A stretch of DNA of 51,323 nucleotides from Xanthomonas arboricola pv. guizotiae (GTDB lineage: Bacteria > Pseudomonadota > Gammaproteobacteria > Xanthomonadales > Xanthomonadaceae): positions 1 through 51,323 of the forward strand of contig NZ_MDSK01000035.1 of assembly GCF_002940205.1 (NCBI RefSeq). Reading direction: 5' to 3'. The position numbers and the translations under genes were made by a program. Below, piece by piece: positions 51,232-51,323 of this stretch. The number at the start of each line of letters is the position of its first letter. The first letter of the stretch is position 1. The notes under the pieces were generated by a model. That model was not told the DNA's origin. It ran no database searches and saw nothing but the letters and a program-made list of their open reading frames with translations.

Positions 51232-51323
51232 GAGCGTGTTATGAACTTTGCTCTTGTCACGCTAACGTATACGGATGAAGCCTCGTAAGCCATATCCGAC
51301 CGATATTTCCGACGAAGAATGGG
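51230..51323 (+). mobile_element. Insertion sequence terminus (IS5-type), partial, second copy
   Basis: Exact inverted copy of bases 1-93. It lies in the LysR gene; the flanking base pattern is G-TA-GAGCGTG, with TA shared by both junctions. The terminal 40 bp lead into the transposase start at 51275. The window ends one base beyond the symmetric point of the first copy. Confidence 0.85.
51275..51323 (+). CDS. IS5-family transposase, N-terminal 16 codons (runs off window)
   Basis: ATG 51275 opens the frame MKPRKPYPTDISDEEW, identical to the left end but reading rightward. No catalytic residues are inside the window. Confidence 0.75.
   Translation, partial: MKPRKPYPTDISDEEW

Overview
The window is chromosomal DNA from a high-GC gammaproteobacterium, most probably a Xanthomonas species. 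The reasons are uniform GC-rich codon use, Xanthomonas-type gene content (TonB-dependent receptor, DUF802/OmpA/DUF2894/DUF3348 block, M13 and M14 exported peptidases, manganese catalase with DUF892) and short CCCCAAT intergenic repeats. This assignment rests on recognition of protein families, not on a search. No rRNA, tRNA, CRISPR array, replication origin or prophage was found.

Both ends are the same insertion-sequence terminus in inverted orientation: bases 1-93 are the exact reverse complement of 51230-51322. Each end carries the first 16 codons of an IS5-type transposase that reads out of the window. The left copy abuts the stop codon of a TetR gene. The right copy cuts a LysR gene, leaving its C-terminal third. 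The window therefore looks like an assembly contig that stops in a collapsed IS repeat, or a segment bounded by two inverted IS copies.

Layout. 0-3.3 kb: TetR regulator divergent from an MFS efflux pump, with two matching palindromic operators between them, then a ParD-like protein translationally coupled to a type I methionine aminopeptidase. 3.4-8.5 kb: ClC channel, a SulP transporter broken by three frameshifts, and small hypothetical genes. 8.7-14 kb: secreted DRGH nuclease, a 1-kb gene-poor stretch, a RidA/LysR divergent pair and an exported M14 peptidase. 14.3-20 kb: ABC ATPase, two DUF3526 permeases and a TonB-dependent receptor. 20.2-25 kb: a four-gene operon encoding a MotA/MotB-like (ZorAB-like) motor with a very long repeat-containing coiled coil. 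25.3-27.5 kb: MFS pump with divergent LysR.

27.7-37.6 kb is rich in probable stress genes: small acidic proteins, YkgJ-type cysteine cluster protein, zinc alcohol dehydrogenase, DUF4142 protein, SDR, manganese catalase and DUF892 ferritin-like protein. It also holds an NtrC-type response regulator coupled to a 75-residue protein that resembles a histidine-kinase H-box, and a decayed receiver domain. 37.6-45.8 kb: a Tat-exported D-amino-acid-oxidase-like flavoprotein whose motif order is circularly permuted, a LytS/LytT-type two-component pair, a lipoprotein, an APC permease, a membrane protein and an MpaB-like oxygenase. 45.9-51.2 kb: M13 peptidase, family 2 glycosyltransferase, aldo/keto reductase, WrbA-like flavodoxin and the truncated LysR.

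The strongest candidates for undescribed biology are the permuted oxidase, the ZorAB-like motor operon, the MetAP gene under a toxin-antitoxin-style palindrome, and the orphan H-box mini-protein.
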